A DNA stretch of 64,000 bases from Thalassolituus sp034111725 (lineage in GTDB: Bacteria; Pseudomonadota; Gammaproteobacteria; Pseudomonadales; Oceanobacteraceae), in NCBI RefSeq assembly GCF_034111725.1, contig NZ_JAWUWR010000047.1, positions 62,001 through 126,000 of the forward strand, written 5' to 3'. The notes below the pieces were generated by a model. It made no database searches and was not told where the DNA came from. It saw only the letters and a list, made by a program, of their open reading frames with translations. Position numbers and translations under genes: made by a program. The first letter of the stretch is position 1. Each line of letters starts with the position of its first letter. Shown in pieces: positions 6,566-14,973 of the stretch.

Positions 6566-8599
6566 ATGCGTTACATGCATACCCCTTCTCTTCTCGCTAT
6601 CGCGATATTAGCCATCAGCACCAATGCCAGCGCAGAAGACTCAAATCAAGAGCCCATCCAATTATCAACTCAGGTGGTGACTGCACAGGCAACTGATTCG
6701 GTTCTAACGGTTGTTACCGACCCTAAAGCGCCGCGTCAGCCAATGCCTGCGCACGATGGTGCCGATTTATTAAAGAGCATTCCGGGGTTTTCGGTTATTC
6801 GCAAAGGCGGGACGGATGGCGATCCGGTATTCCGCGGGATGGCGGGATCACGTCTTGGCATCATGCTGGATGGCGAAACGATTTTGGGTGGTTGTGGTAA
6901 CCGTATGGACCCACCAACCGCGTATGTCTTTCCGCAAGCATACGATCAAGTAACGGTATTAAAAGGCCCACAAAGCGTTCAGCACGGCTCCGGCAATAGT
7001 GCTGGAACCGTATTGTTCGAACGTGCGACGCCGGATTTCTCCATGCAAAATGGGCAAGGCGAAGCAAGCGTGTTATTTGGCTCGGCAGATCGCAATGATC
7101 AAATGGCGCATGTATTAGCCGGTACCAACGATGGCTATATCGATTTAAATGGCACACGCACCGATGCCAATAATTATGAAGATGGCGATGGCAACGAAGT
7201 ACATTCCGCTTATACCCGCTGGAGTGGCAATGCGGCATTAGGTTGGACGCCTTCACGCGATAGCCGTATCGAGATTTCTGGCGCGCGTAGCGACGGTGAA
7301 GCACGTTATGCTGACCGCGGCATGGATGGTGTTGCCTTCGATCGCAACAATGCAGCATTAAACGTCGAGCAAACCAATATCAATGATTCACTACTTGAAC
7401 TCAAAGGTCGCGTGTATCGCAATTATGTTGATCACGTCATGGATAACTTCACCCTGCGCGATAGCACGGGTATGAAAATGGTCAGCAATCCTGATCGCGA
7501 AACCATAGGTGCTAACCTGAGCAGCGAATGGGCCTTAGGCCAAACAACAACCTTGCGCACAGGTATTGATCATCAGCGTAATAATCACCGTATTCGTTTG
7601 GCCAATAACATGATGAATATGATGATGACGCCAGATATTGATGGCGTTGCGCGCGTAGACGATATGCGCTTTCGTACCCGAGGGGTATTTGCTGAGTTAG
7701 ACCATGATTATAACGATGGCAGCAGTGTCTACACCGGCCTACGTGTTAATCGCGATCAAGCGGAAGATCTGCGTTTAAATAAAACAACCAGCGGCGAAAA
7801 AGACGTTAATACATTAACCAGTGCTTTTATTCGCTATGAAAAACAATTGGATATCGCCCATCGCGTTTATGCCGGCATTGGCCATAGCGAACGCGGTGCA
7901 GACTATTGGGAGCGCACTAAAAATCCTGCGGCAACCACACCAATGATGACGGGTATGGCGAGTACGTTTTTAATTAATCCAGAAAAAACAACTCAGCTCG
8001 ATACCGGCTTATTATTTAATCACGAACGTGTGAGTGGCTCGGTATCGGCATTTTATGCTCAACATGACGACTACATTTTAATTGAACAATTACCTGACAT
8101 TAGCGCTTACGCCTCCACTGCGCGGAATATTCAAGCAACAACCTACGGTGCAGAAGTCGACTCTAAATACAATCTAACCACCAACTTGTATACCACGGCG
8201 AGCTTGGCATGGGTTCATGGTAAGAACGATACCGACGGCACGGCACTTGGCCAGATTTCTCCGCTAGAGATGCGCCTTGGCTTAAATTATCAGCGCAACA
8301 ACTGGTCTACTGGTGCTTTGTTACGCTTAGTAGATGAACAAAATCGTGTCGCCATTAATACTGGCAATATCGTTGGGCAGGATATTGGTAAAACGGGGGG
8401 CTTTAATGTGTTCTCGGTTAATGGCAGCTATCAGCTGATTGAAAATATCAAAGTCAGTGCAGGCATTGATAACCTATTTGATGTGACCTATGCCGAGCAT
8501 ATTTCACGCAGTGGTGCGACGATTACTGGCTATGAAACGACCGACCGCGTTAATGAGCCGGGCCGAACGTTCTGGTTGCAGTTACAAGCTAAAATTTAA
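6566..8599 (+). CDS. TonB-dependent copper receptor (OprC/NosA family)
   Basis: Outer-membrane gated porin of 677 residues. It has a signal peptide (cleavage after ASA), a TonB-box-like stretch (STQVVTAQA), a plug domain (DLLKSIPGFSVIRKGG ... MLDGETI) and a 22-strand-type barrel ending in an aromatic residue near the C-terminus (FWLQLQAKI). The plug motif GGCGNRMDPPTAY is a hallmark of the TonB-copper subfamily. A methionine cluster (NNMMNMMMTPD, about residue 350) fits Cu(I) binding. It stands alone and is followed by a strong hairpin terminator. No clear metal-regulator box was seen upstream. Confidence 0.9.
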   Translation: MRYMHTPSLLAIAILAISTNASAEDSNQEPIQLSTQVVTAQATDSVLTVVTDPKAPRQPMPAHDGADLLKSIPGFSVIRKGGTDGDPVFRGMAGSRLGIMLDGETILGGCGNRMDPPTAYVFPQAYDQVTVLKGPQSVQHGSGNSAGTVLFERATPDFSMQNGQGEASVLFGSADRNDQMAHVLAGTNDGYIDLNGTRTDANNYEDGDGNEVHSAYTRWSGNAALGWTPSRDSRIEISGARSDGEARYADRGMDGVAFDRNNAALNVEQTNINDSLLELKGRVYRNYVDHVMDNFTLRDSTGMKMVSNPDRETIGANLSSEWALGQTTTLRTGIDHQRNNHRIRLANNMMNMMMTPDIDGVARVDDMRFRTRGVFAELDHDYNDGSSVYTGLRVNRDQAEDLRLNKTTSGEKDVNTLTSAFIRYEKQLDIAHRVYAGIGHSERGADYWERTKNPAATTPMMTGMASTFLINPEKTTQLDTGLLFNHERVSGSVSAFYAQHDDYILIEQLPDISAYASTARNIQATTYGAEVDSKYNLTTNLYTTASLAWVHGKNDTDGTALGQISPLEMRLGLNYQRNNWSTGALLRLVDEQNRVAINTGNIVGQDIGKTGGFNVFSVNGSYQLIENIKVSAGIDNLFDVTYAEHISRSGATITGYETTDRVNEPGRTFWLQLQAKI

Positions 8600-8612
8600 G
8601 CGAACAAGTAAC

Positions 8613-8643
8613 AAAAAAGGTGCGTTAAATACGCACCTTTTTG
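8613..8643. terminator. Bidirectional rho-independent terminator
   Basis: Stem AAAAAGGTGCGT / ACGCACCTTTTT with a TAAAT loop, flanked by A and T runs. It sits between the copper receptor gene and the convergent GNAT gene and could serve both. Confidence 0.85.
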
Positions 8644-8679
8644 TTAATCGTCATGACTATAATTTTTTAGCCAAGATTT

Positions 8680-9228
8680 TTATTCGAGATCTTGTAGTGG
8701 TGTTGGGTTTAGCAACGACCAAACCTCTAAATCCACTGATTCGCCTTCAAATTCTAACTGCGCAGGTAAGCAGCCTTCTTTGGCGAAGCCCAACCACGTT
8801 AATAAACGTTCGTGGCGTTCTTGCTGTGGCTTTAAGCGCATTTCGATACGATGCAGCTTTAACGCTGCAAAAACATATTCGAGTAATTGCGGCACAAATT
8901 CCAATACGCCTTCGTCGGTTAGTTCGTCGTCTAACTCCCACACCAACTGCGCATTCAGCATCATCCAATTAATGTGCTGAATACCCATTCGGGCGAATAT
9001 TTTTTTATCAAAACGACCTTCTACCAACCAAAATGCCGCTTCGCGCGAGTCGAAACGCATGGTCATACGCCGCAGCTCATCCAACGCTTGAGCATCAACC
9101 GTTTGCGCTAAACGCGGAATATGAGCGGCGGCATTTTGATTTTTTAATAGCTCAAATAATTGTGGGCCATCTTCATCCATCACTGGCAAACGCACACTAA
9201 AATTTGCGGTTTCGAAATTCCAGCTCAT
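8680..9228 (-). CDS. GNAT-family acetyltransferase-like protein
   Basis: 182 residues with a RimJ/RimL-like GNAT layout: MSWNFETANFSVRLPVMDEDG N-terminus, central beta strands (FWLVEGRF, AQLVWELDDEL), then VFAALKLHRIEMRL and a final ERLLTWLGFAKEG helix-strand, as in acetyltransferases that modify N-terminal or side-chain amines. The acetyl-CoA loop is not well conserved. Its start overlaps the stop of the upstream GNAT gene by 4 bp (ATGA), so the two are probably co-translated. Substrate unknown. The gene closes the leftward rpsF-dnaB block. Confidence 0.65.
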   Translation of the reverse strand: MSWNFETANFSVRLPVMDEDGPQLFELLKNQNAAAHIPRLAQTVDAQALDELRRMTMRFDSREAAFWLVEGRFDKKIFARMGIQHINWMMLNAQLVWELDDELTDEGVLEFVPQLLEYVFAALKLHRIEMRLKPQQERHERLLTWLGFAKEGCLPAQLEFEGESVDLEVWSLLNPTPLQDLE

Positions 9229-9848
9229 GCGTCACCTCCGACAGAACCACGTCCTGCGACGCCATTGGCCGATACATTTTGACCAAGCTCATCATCGTCA
9301 CCTAGTTTGCGCGGTACCGGTTTGGCGCGATCAAGTACACAGTGATATTGCACCACATTAGCGAAGCTCGTTTCTGCGGTGCGCCATGCATCACGCAGAA
9401 CGGCGGCTGGTTTAAAACCGACGCTCTCAACAACGACTTTCAAACTGTCTTGCTGACCATCAATCCACTGGTAAGCAAAGTTACGCAGGTGATATTTATC
9501 GGCCATAAATTTCATGCAGGCATTCATAGCTGCGGCACGATAAGCGTCTTTTAAAGTCGGCAAACCATCAACCCGAAGTGTTGCGCGCAGCAAAGAGGGC
9601 TGCCAATCATAAATGCTGACTAAGCCTTGGCTCTCGCCATTCACTTCTAGCAACCACATCATGCCGCGCTGAGTCGCTGCCATTTGCACACTTAAATCGA
9701 TCATGCGCTGTAAATGTTCGCGATTTTCAATAACACGCTGACCCGGAATCTCTGGGTGCTGATAAATCTCAAATAGGTTGTCGACATCGTCGGCTGTGAG
9801 TGGGCGAACCAGTCCGCCATCAAACGTTAATTCTGGTGTGAATTTCAT
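9225..9848 (-). CDS. GNAT-family acetyltransferase
   Basis: 207 residues: VRPLTADDVDNLFEIYQHPE, MMWLLEVNGESQGLVSIYD, TLRVDGLPTLKDAYRAAAMNACMKF and HLRNFAYQWIDGQQDSLKVVVESVGF match the strand and helix order of RimJ/RimL-type GNAT enzymes. The C-terminal ~30 residues are Gly/Asp-rich and look unstructured. It lies 45 bp downstream of dnaB and overlaps the next GNAT gene by 4 bp. The two are different in sequence and may act as a heteromeric pair. Substrate unknown. Confidence 0.7.
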   Translation of the reverse strand: MKFTPELTFDGGLVRPLTADDVDNLFEIYQHPEIPGQRVIENREHLQRMIDLSVQMAATQRGMMWLLEVNGESQGLVSIYDWQPSLLRATLRVDGLPTLKDAYRAAAMNACMKFMADKYHLRNFAYQWIDGQQDSLKVVVESVGFKPAAVLRDAWRTAETSFANVVQYHCVLDRAKPVPRKLGDDDELGQNVSANGVAGRGSVGGDA

Positions 9849-9893
9849 GAAGTGTTTTCGCCTTAAAGGGTGCGCAATTAGTGCGCAACCCGA

Positions 9894-11291
9894 TTAGTAT
9901 TCGTCGTCGCCGTCATAACCTCGGGCGAGATTTTCAAAACGGGTATATTTACCGATAAACGCTAAGCGATCAGTACCAATAGGACCGTTACGGTGCTTAC
10001 CGGTAATAATTTCAGCAACGCCTTTATCTGGCGTGTCTTCGTTATAGACTTCATCGCGATAAATAAACTGAATAATATCCGCATCCTGCTCAATCGCGCC
10101 TGATTCACGTAAGTCGGAACTCACGGGGCGTTTATTCGGTCGCTGCTCTAACGAGCGGTTAAGCTGCGATAACGCAATCATAGGGCAGTTAAATTCTTTC
10201 GCGATCACTTTTAACGTCCGCGAAATTTCCGAGATTTCTTGAGTACGCCCTTCCGACGGCCCTGATACACGCATTAATTGCAGGTAATCGACCATGATCA
10301 AGGCAAGGTCGTTGTTATTTTCGCGATACACCTTACGTGCTCGCGCCCGCATTTCTTGCGGTGTAATCGCTGCAGTGTCGTCGATATATAAAGGTAAATC
10401 TTTTAATAAGTTCACCGCCGCTGAAAGCTTTGGCCAATCCTCATCAATTAATTTACCACTACGAATACGAGTCTGATCAATACGACCAATAGAAGACAGC
10501 ATACGCATCACGATGGATTCGGACGGCATCTCTAGACTAAACACCAATACTGGTCGCTTGGTTGCTAGCAAAGCATTTTCAACCAAGTTCATAGCATAAG
10601 TGGTTTTACCCATCGAAGGACGCGCGGCAACAATCACTAAGTCGGCTTTCTGGAACCCGGACGTGCGGCTATCGATCTCGGTAAAACCAGAAGTAATACC
10701 GGTTAAACCGTCTGGCTGGTTAAACATCTGATCAAGCTGTTCGAGCGTTTGCTTTAGAATCGGCGCAACCAATTGTGGTCCGCCATCTTTACGACTGCCT
10801 TCCGCAATTTGCGCGATGGCCTTTTCGGCATCCGATACCAAGGTCAGGGAGTCATCACCCGCTGGCTCATAGGCCTTATCAATAATATCGTTAGCTGCTT
10901 CAATTAAGCGACGTTGTTGTGCGCGTTCGTTAACGATCTGAGCATAGGCTTCGCAGTTGTCGATAGACGGTGTCATATCGACAAGGCGGCTTAAATAAGA
11001 GGCGCCACCGATCTTATCGAGCTGACCACGCTCCTCTAACTCTTCGGCAACCGTCACGACATCAATCGGTTGCTCGCTGGCGGTGAGATGCGTAATCGAA
11101 CGAAAGATTAAGCGATGCTCGTGGCGATAGAAATCGTTGTCTTGAATGGTTTCAGACACAGATTCCCAGGCACGCTCATCCAACATCAGGGCTCCCAATA
11201 CCGACTGCTCTGCCTCAACGGAATGAGGCGGCATACGAGCGCTGCTCGCTTCGCTATTGTGAGAATGATCCGGTGAGTAATCGTCGTTCAT
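9894..11291 (-). CDS. dnaB: Replicative DNA helicase DnaB
   Basis: 465-residue hexameric 5'-3' helicase of the replication fork. The N-terminal domain (PPHSVEAEQSVLGALMLDE, residues ~20-40) is followed by the RecA-like domain with Walker A ARPSMGKTTYAMN (~residue 226-238), Walker B LIMVDYLQLM and the C-terminal SDLRESGAIEQDADIIQF motif. Length is normal and there is no intein. It follows rplI after a strong terminator, so it probably has its own promoter. Its probable loader proteins are at 660-2439. Confidence 0.97.
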   Translation of the reverse strand: MNDDYSPDHSHNSEASSARMPPHSVEAEQSVLGALMLDERAWESVSETIQDNDFYRHEHRLIFRSITHLTASEQPIDVVTVAEELEERGQLDKIGGASYLSRLVDMTPSIDNCEAYAQIVNERAQQRRLIEAANDIIDKAYEPAGDDSLTLVSDAEKAIAQIAEGSRKDGGPQLVAPILKQTLEQLDQMFNQPDGLTGITSGFTEIDSRTSGFQKADLVIVAARPSMGKTTYAMNLVENALLATKRPVLVFSLEMPSESIVMRMLSSIGRIDQTRIRSGKLIDEDWPKLSAAVNLLKDLPLYIDDTAAITPQEMRARARKVYRENNNDLALIMVDYLQLMRVSGPSEGRTQEISEISRTLKVIAKEFNCPMIALSQLNRSLEQRPNKRPVSSDLRESGAIEQDADIIQFIYRDEVYNEDTPDKGVAEIITGKHRNGPIGTDRLAFIGKYTRFENLARGYDGDDEY

Positions 11292-11312
11292 GAACGTCCC
11301 TTAAACTCCAAT

Positions 11313-11348
11313 AAAAAAGGCACTATTAGTGCGAACCAATAGTGCCTT
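11313..11348 (-). terminator. Rho-independent terminator after rplI
   Basis: On the minus strand an 11-bp perfect stem AAGGCACTATT / AATAGTGCCTT encloses a 10-nt loop and is followed by a T run (A run at 11313-11318 on the plus strand). It lies between rplI and dnaB and should end the ribosomal-protein transcript. Confidence 0.85.
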
Positions 11349-11392
11349 ATTCTGGCGGCGAGGGCTACATACGCCCCGCCATCATTGACTAA

Positions 11393-11839
11393 TTACTCTG
11401 CAACAACGTGCAATTTCAGTACGGCAGAAACTTCTGCGTGCAACTGAATAGTAATGTCAAATTCGCCAACGTTACGGATAGGACCGTTTGGTAGACGAAC
11501 TTGTGACTTAGCCACTTCAACACCCGCTTGAGAAGCAAGGTCAGCGATGTCACGGTTGCCCAGAGAACCGAACAATTTGCCTTCGTCGCCCGCTTTAACG
11601 GCAACAGACAATTCGATTTCTTCAATTTTCTCTTTACGAGCATTTGCTTCAGCAAGGTTAGCATCAGCTTGCGCTTCCAATTCGGCACGACGTGTTTCGA
11701 ACTGTTCTACGTTTACTTTAGTTGCTGGAACTGCCTTGCCCTGTGGGAACAAGAAGTTACGAGCGTAACCTGGCTTAACAGAAACTTGGTCACCTAGAGT
11801 GCCTAGGTTAGCGATTTTTTCTAAAAGAATAATTTGCAT
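11393..11839 (-). CDS. rplI: 50S ribosomal protein L9
   Basis: 148 residues. The N-terminal domain MQIILLEKIANLGTLGDQV ... VKPGYARNFLFP is the universal L9 signature, followed by the long central helix (ETRRAELEAQADANLAEAN) and the C-terminal rRNA-binding domain. ATG 11839 is chosen because GAGGA lies 7 nt upstream; an in-frame TTG one codon earlier is less likely. It stands last in the rpsF-rpsR-DUF2232-rplI order usual for this group. Confidence 0.97.
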   Translation of the reverse strand: MQIILLEKIANLGTLGDQVSVKPGYARNFLFPQGKAVPATKVNVEQFETRRAELEAQADANLAEANARKEKIEEIELSVAVKAGDEGKLFGSLGNRDIADLASQAGVEVAKSQVRLPNGPIRNVGEFDITIQLHAEVSAVLKLHVVAE

Positions 11840-11866
11840 CAATAAATCCTCATTACAGGGCTAGGG

Positions 11867-12727
11867 TTATTCGTCCTCAGCCGTGTCTTTTAGTCGCGCC
11901 CGGATGTCGGTAAGACTGTCCAATAACGCTACGAAAATTAGTAATGTGTACATGTAAGGCTCAAAAACCAGTACGGCTACATACAATACAGCCAACCAAT
12001 TCGAGCTGGTTCGTGTCTTTGACACGACACCATGGAACACCGCCAATCCGGCAAAAAATAGTGGCACTGTTACGACAACAGAAACACCTACCATGCTTGG
12101 CTGTAACGCCCCAGCAAACAATACCAAGCCAGTGGCCGGTAGACTGTATGCTAGCGGTAATCGCAACTGATTAAACTCGCGGCCAAACCCTTGCGGATTG
12201 TACAACTCGCTTTGCCAGTAGCGTCCCAAAAACAGACACAAAATACAGATAATTACATGCAGGGCGGCTAAGCCACCACTGACGACAGGAGCCACCATAG
12301 GTTGAACAGCTGCGGCCATGTCTGGCTGCTCTGTCAACGCTGTCATAATTTGTCCCTCTATTTCGCTAATAACGGCGGTTAATACATCGCCATATAGCAG
12401 AGGTAGCAAAGCAAACAGCATTACTCCCAATCCTGTCGCTAATAACAACGCCCAATCGAGTCGTTGATAATTGCGCAGAACAACGGCAATCAAGCTCGCG
12501 CCGATTACCGTAATCAGGGCCGTTGAATCTCCGATCGCACTCCACGCAATTGCGGGAAGTGATGCCCAGAGAACCACTCGACCACCGTCCTTCACGCCCT
12601 GTCGCATAATAATTAATGCTGACAGTGCGCCTCCGATCCAGAACAACAAGGGAACCATTAGAGTGCCAGCTACCGCGATAAACGCGTATAACTGGCGACT
12701 CATGGCCCATCGGGCCAGAGATTTCAT
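11867..12727 (-). CDS. DUF2232-like integral membrane protein
   Basis: 286 residues with about eight hydrophobic segments (LYAFIAVAGTLMVPLLFWIGG; ALLLATGLGVMLFALLPLLYG; LAALHVIICILCLFLGRYW; GLVLFAGALQ; MVGVSVVVTVPLFFAGLAVF; LAVLYVAVLVFEPYMYTLL). A DUF2232-type membrane protein between rpsR and rplI is a standard gammaproteobacterial arrangement; its function is unknown. No strong ribosome-binding site precedes the first ATG; 12703 (MSRQLYAF) is an alternative start. Confidence 0.75.
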   Translation of the reverse strand: MKSLARWAMSRQLYAFIAVAGTLMVPLLFWIGGALSALIIMRQGVKDGGRVVLWASLPAIAWSAIGDSTALITVIGASLIAVVLRNYQRLDWALLLATGLGVMLFALLPLLYGDVLTAVISEIEGQIMTALTEQPDMAAAVQPMVAPVVSGGLAALHVIICILCLFLGRYWQSELYNPQGFGREFNQLRLPLAYSLPATGLVLFAGALQPSMVGVSVVVTVPLFFAGLAVFHGVVSKTRTSSNWLAVLYVAVLVFEPYMYTLLIFVALLDSLTDIRARLKDTAEDE

Positions 12728-12747
12728 CCGTTAATAATCAGCTTAAC

Positions 12748-12978
12748 TTAGTTGTCGTGCTGATCAGTGTACGGTAGCAAAGCAATGTAACGAGCGCGCT
12801 TGATCGCTGTAGACAACTGACGCTGATATTTAGCGCGAGTGCCAGTGATGCGGCTTGGTACAATCTTGCCAGTTTCAGTGATATAGCCCTTTAGGGTATC
12901 CATATCTTTGTAATCGATCTCCGCTACACCTTCAGCAGTGAAACGGCAGAACTTACGACGACGGAAAAAACGTGCCAT
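12748..12978 (-). CDS. rpsR: 30S ribosomal protein S18
   Basis: 76 residues with the conserved MARFFRRRKFCRF start, the YKDMDTLKGYITETGKI and PSRITGTRAKYQRQL motifs, and normal length. GAGAGGA lies upstream of the ATG. S18 pairs with S6 in the 30S platform, and the two genes are adjacent here. The heterodimer probably feeds back on the rpsF leader. Confidence 0.97.
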   Translation of the reverse strand: MARFFRRRKFCRFTAEGVAEIDYKDMDTLKGYITETGKIVPSRITGTRAKYQRQLSTAIKRARYIALLPYTDQHDN

Positions 12979-12993
12979 GACTCAAATCCTCTC

Positions 12994-13431
12994 TTATTCT
13001 GCGTTATCTTCAGATGAATCGTCTTCGATATCATCTGCATCATCTTCTTCAACATCTGCACTGTCATCCGAAGATTCTGAGCGAGTGTCAGGACGACGAC
13101 GATCTTCACGGCTTTCAGCTGCTTTGATCGGAGAGATTTCAGTAACGGCTTCGTCGCGACGGATAACTAGGTTACGCAGAACTGCATCGTTGTAACGGAA
13201 GTTAGTCGTCAGCTCATCTAAAGCTTCTTGTGTACATTCTACGTTCATAAGAATGTAGTGAGCTTTATGAACATCATTGATTGGGTAAGCCAAGTGACGA
13301 CGGCCCCAATCTTCAAAGCGATGAATTTTACCTTCAGTCGCTTCGATGGTGTTGGTGTAACGCTCTACCATTGCTGGTACTTGTTCGCTTTGATCTGGGT
13401 GAACCAGAAAAACGATTTCGTAGTGACGCAT
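12994..13431 (-). CDS. rpsF: 30S ribosomal protein S6 with long acidic tail
   Basis: 145 residues. MRHYEIVFLVHPDQSEQVP and the GKIHRFEDWGRRHLAYPI motif are diagnostic. The start at 13431 has GAGGAG 6 nt upstream, while the longer upstream extension has no homologous sequence. After about residue 105 the chain becomes an acidic, disordered tail (SSDDSADVEEDDADDIEDD). E. coli S6 also has Glu residues added by RimK; here the gene itself encodes the acidity. First gene of the leftward ribosomal block. Confidence 0.97.
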   Translation of the reverse strand: MRHYEIVFLVHPDQSEQVPAMVERYTNTIEATEGKIHRFEDWGRRHLAYPINDVHKAHYILMNVECTQEALDELTTNFRYNDAVLRNLVIRRDEAVTEISPIKAAESREDRRRPDTRSESSDDSADVEEDDADDIEDDSSEDNAE

Positions 13432-13453
13432 TGTCAACTCCTCGTGGGTTATA

Positions 13454-13477
13454 GCCTCCCAGGGGATCCGGTAAGGC
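13454..13477 (-). promoter_or_regulatory. Probable S6:S18 autoregulatory leader of rpsF
   Basis: On the minus strand the rpsF 5' leader can fold as GCC - bulge TTACCGGA - TCC - loop CCTG - GGA GGC, ending 22 nt before the start codon. A short hairpin with an adjacent bulge carrying CCG is the known recognition element for the S6:S18 heterodimer in many bacteria. The fold was drawn by eye. Confidence 0.5.
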
Positions 13478-13845
13478 AAGGAGTCCATCTAAACCACAAC
13501 ATCTGTCGTTTGGATGGATAAAAAGGAGCGCGGAGTTTACCTAAAGCCCCCAGCGAATTCAATCAAATGCATGCGACAAAGATCAAAAAATAGACAACCC
13601 CCCTGTGACATCGTGCCACAGAGACGAAATTTTGATTCTGGATTACGATTATTTCAGGCTATGAGGGTGGCCTAATATGGGAATTACGCTGGTGCTGTGC
13701 GGAGCTAACAGGGAGTGAAAGTAGACTCTGGCTCGGGGGTCGCGCAACGCACCACCGGCGCCCTACTCACCAATATCGATAAAATTTCGACCAACCGACC
13801 AAGGATTGTCGCTGCTGTGCACAACCTATGCCTAGCTTACAAAGG

Positions 13846-14123
13846 TTTTCCACATATTCTGTGGATAAACTAGTGGATAGTTTGGAGACAAGTGGTCTAA
13901 ATCCCCATTATTACTAGCTTTAAAAATGTCGTACAGATTTGCATCAGTTCAAATCGTTATTAAAAACTCCTTATTATTCATAGGATAAGCATAGCCAATC
14001 ACGCCATTTGAGTTAGCTGACCAAACAATGACTTAATGTTCTGGCAGAGCACCTCACCCCTCGATCATCTGGGGACAACCTTGCAAGCTCATCCACAATT
14101 GCTGTGGATAATTCTGTGTGTAA
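13846..14123. promoter_or_regulatory. Two DnaA-box modules in the rpsF / 14250 intergenic region
   Basis: Module A: TTTTCCACA (13846-13854), 5 nt, TGTGGATAA (13860-13868, a perfect reverse-strand TTATCCACA), 2 nt, degenerate TAGTGGATA (13871-13879). Module B: TCATCCACA (14089-14097), 5 nt, TGTGGATAA (14103-14111), 3 nt, TGTGTGTAA (14115-14123). Each module is an inverted pair plus a third weaker box with nearly the same spacing, about 243 bp apart, flanking an AT-rich stretch. Flanking genes diverge. Nothing coding is seen in the surrounding 13432-14249 interval. It could be a DnaA-titration or regulatory site, or an origin-like element. Confidence 0.6.
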
Positions 14124-14249
14124 TTTATTAACAACAGGCTCTAAGGTGCGCCAGCTATGGGATTCATTCAAACGACCGTTTTTTAACCGTTAACAGGACT
14201 TTTAGATTTGCTATGCTCACTACTCACCTCATCGTTATCGGATGGACCG

Positions 14250-14510
14250 ATGGACTGGCGCTCTATACTTAAGCGACAAATGCACAATGATCGACGTTAC
14301 CTTGGTTTGTTTGTATGGGGTGCTGTCGGCTTTTTTGCGGGCCTTGGTATTGTTATTGGCGTAGATCGCTTACTCTTACCATCTTGGCAGCAAGAAATGG
14401 CCGCACTCGCTGGATTAGCACTCGCATCCATCGGTGGCTTGGCTGCCTTAATTGGTTACATAGCACTAAGCCTCTTCCGTATATTAAGGATCTCAAACCC
14501 CAATGACTGA
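14250..14510 (+). CDS. Small two-helix membrane protein, unknown
   Basis: 86 residues starting MDWRSILKRQMHNDRRYLG. Two hydrophobic segments (about residues 20-40, FVWGAVGFFAGLGIVIGV; and about 50-75, LAGLALASIGGLAALIGYIA) predict a hairpin in the inner membrane. ATG 14250 is preferred to an in-frame TTG at 14208. The last 8 bp overlap the next gene, suggesting translational coupling. Family not recognised. Confidence 0.6.
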   Translation: MDWRSILKRQMHNDRRYLGLFVWGAVGFFAGLGIVIGVDRLLLPSWQQEMAALAGLALASIGGLAALIGYIALSLFRILRISNPND

Positions 14511-14874
14511 CCAACTTCCCGATTTAGAAATCTATATCATGAAGGCAAACCCAGAAGCCGTGCATAACTGGCTCGCCTCCTTGTTCAAAGTTGAGATCAT
14601 TAAATCTGCCGCTGGACACCATCACTATCGTTGTAACGATATGGATGTGTTTTTAAATGAAGGCGCTGAGAAAAATTTCGCTAGCCTTTGGTTTAAGCAA
14701 AATGATACGACTTGGCATACCGACTTAGAATTAGCTCGTGCAGCCCACTCTGCGCTAGAAACAGAGATTCGCTGCAGCGCCGAAGGTTGGAAAGAAGGCG
14801 ACGAAAATGCCGCCAGTGATAACGGCTGGATTAAGTTAAATAAAGGCCAAGAAAAGTCGTTCGAATGGCACTAA
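14503..14874 (+). CDS. Conserved-looking soluble protein, unknown
   Basis: 123 residues: DLEIYIMKANPEAVHNWLASLF at the N-terminus, a central DVFLNEGAEKNFASLWFKQ and DLELARAAHSALETEIRCS, ending in an acidic, Trp-containing tail. The mixed alpha/beta pattern with short repeated strand-helix units resembles small proteobacterial proteins of unknown function. It overlaps the upstream membrane-protein gene by 8 bp and ends at a hairpin. Confidence 0.6.
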   Translation: MTDQLPDLEIYIMKANPEAVHNWLASLFKVEIIKSAAGHHHYRCNDMDVFLNEGAEKNFASLWFKQNDTTWHTDLELARAAHSALETEIRCSAEGWKEGDENAASDNGWIKLNKGQEKSFEWH

Positions 14875-14900
14875 CTATCAATTACTAAAAATTGATAGTT
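14873..14900. terminator. Hairpin, probable terminator
   Basis: Perfect 11-bp stem AACTATCAATT / AATTGATAGTT with loop ACTAAA, directly overlapping the stop codon of the preceding gene and followed by ATATTT. The stem is AT-rich, so it may be a weak terminator. Confidence 0.6.
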
Positions 14901-14926
14901 ATATTTCAACCAAACCATATTGCAAA

Positions 14927-14941
14927 TAGTAATCATTCTCA
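14927..14941. promoter_or_regulatory. Candidate Fur box
   Basis: TAGTAATCATTCTCA matches 12 of 15 positions of the Fur core TGATAATCATTATCA. It lies 33 bp before the start of the flavodoxin operon, in the expected promoter position. Flavodoxin induction under iron limitation is a classic Fur response, which supports the call. Confidence 0.6.
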
Positions 14942-14973
14942 TTAAGGTATTCTTCAAATAAGGAGGAATACCT

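Noticed and set aside
6861..7358. Long minus-strand reading frame inside the copper receptor gene.
   Set aside because: Antisense shadow of a strong coding region; His/Arg/Cys-rich composition with no domain.
13846..14123. Calling the DnaA-box region the chromosomal oriC.
   Set aside because: dnaA, dnaN, gidA and rpmH are not in the window and GC skew cannot be computed here, so only a DnaA-box cluster is claimed.
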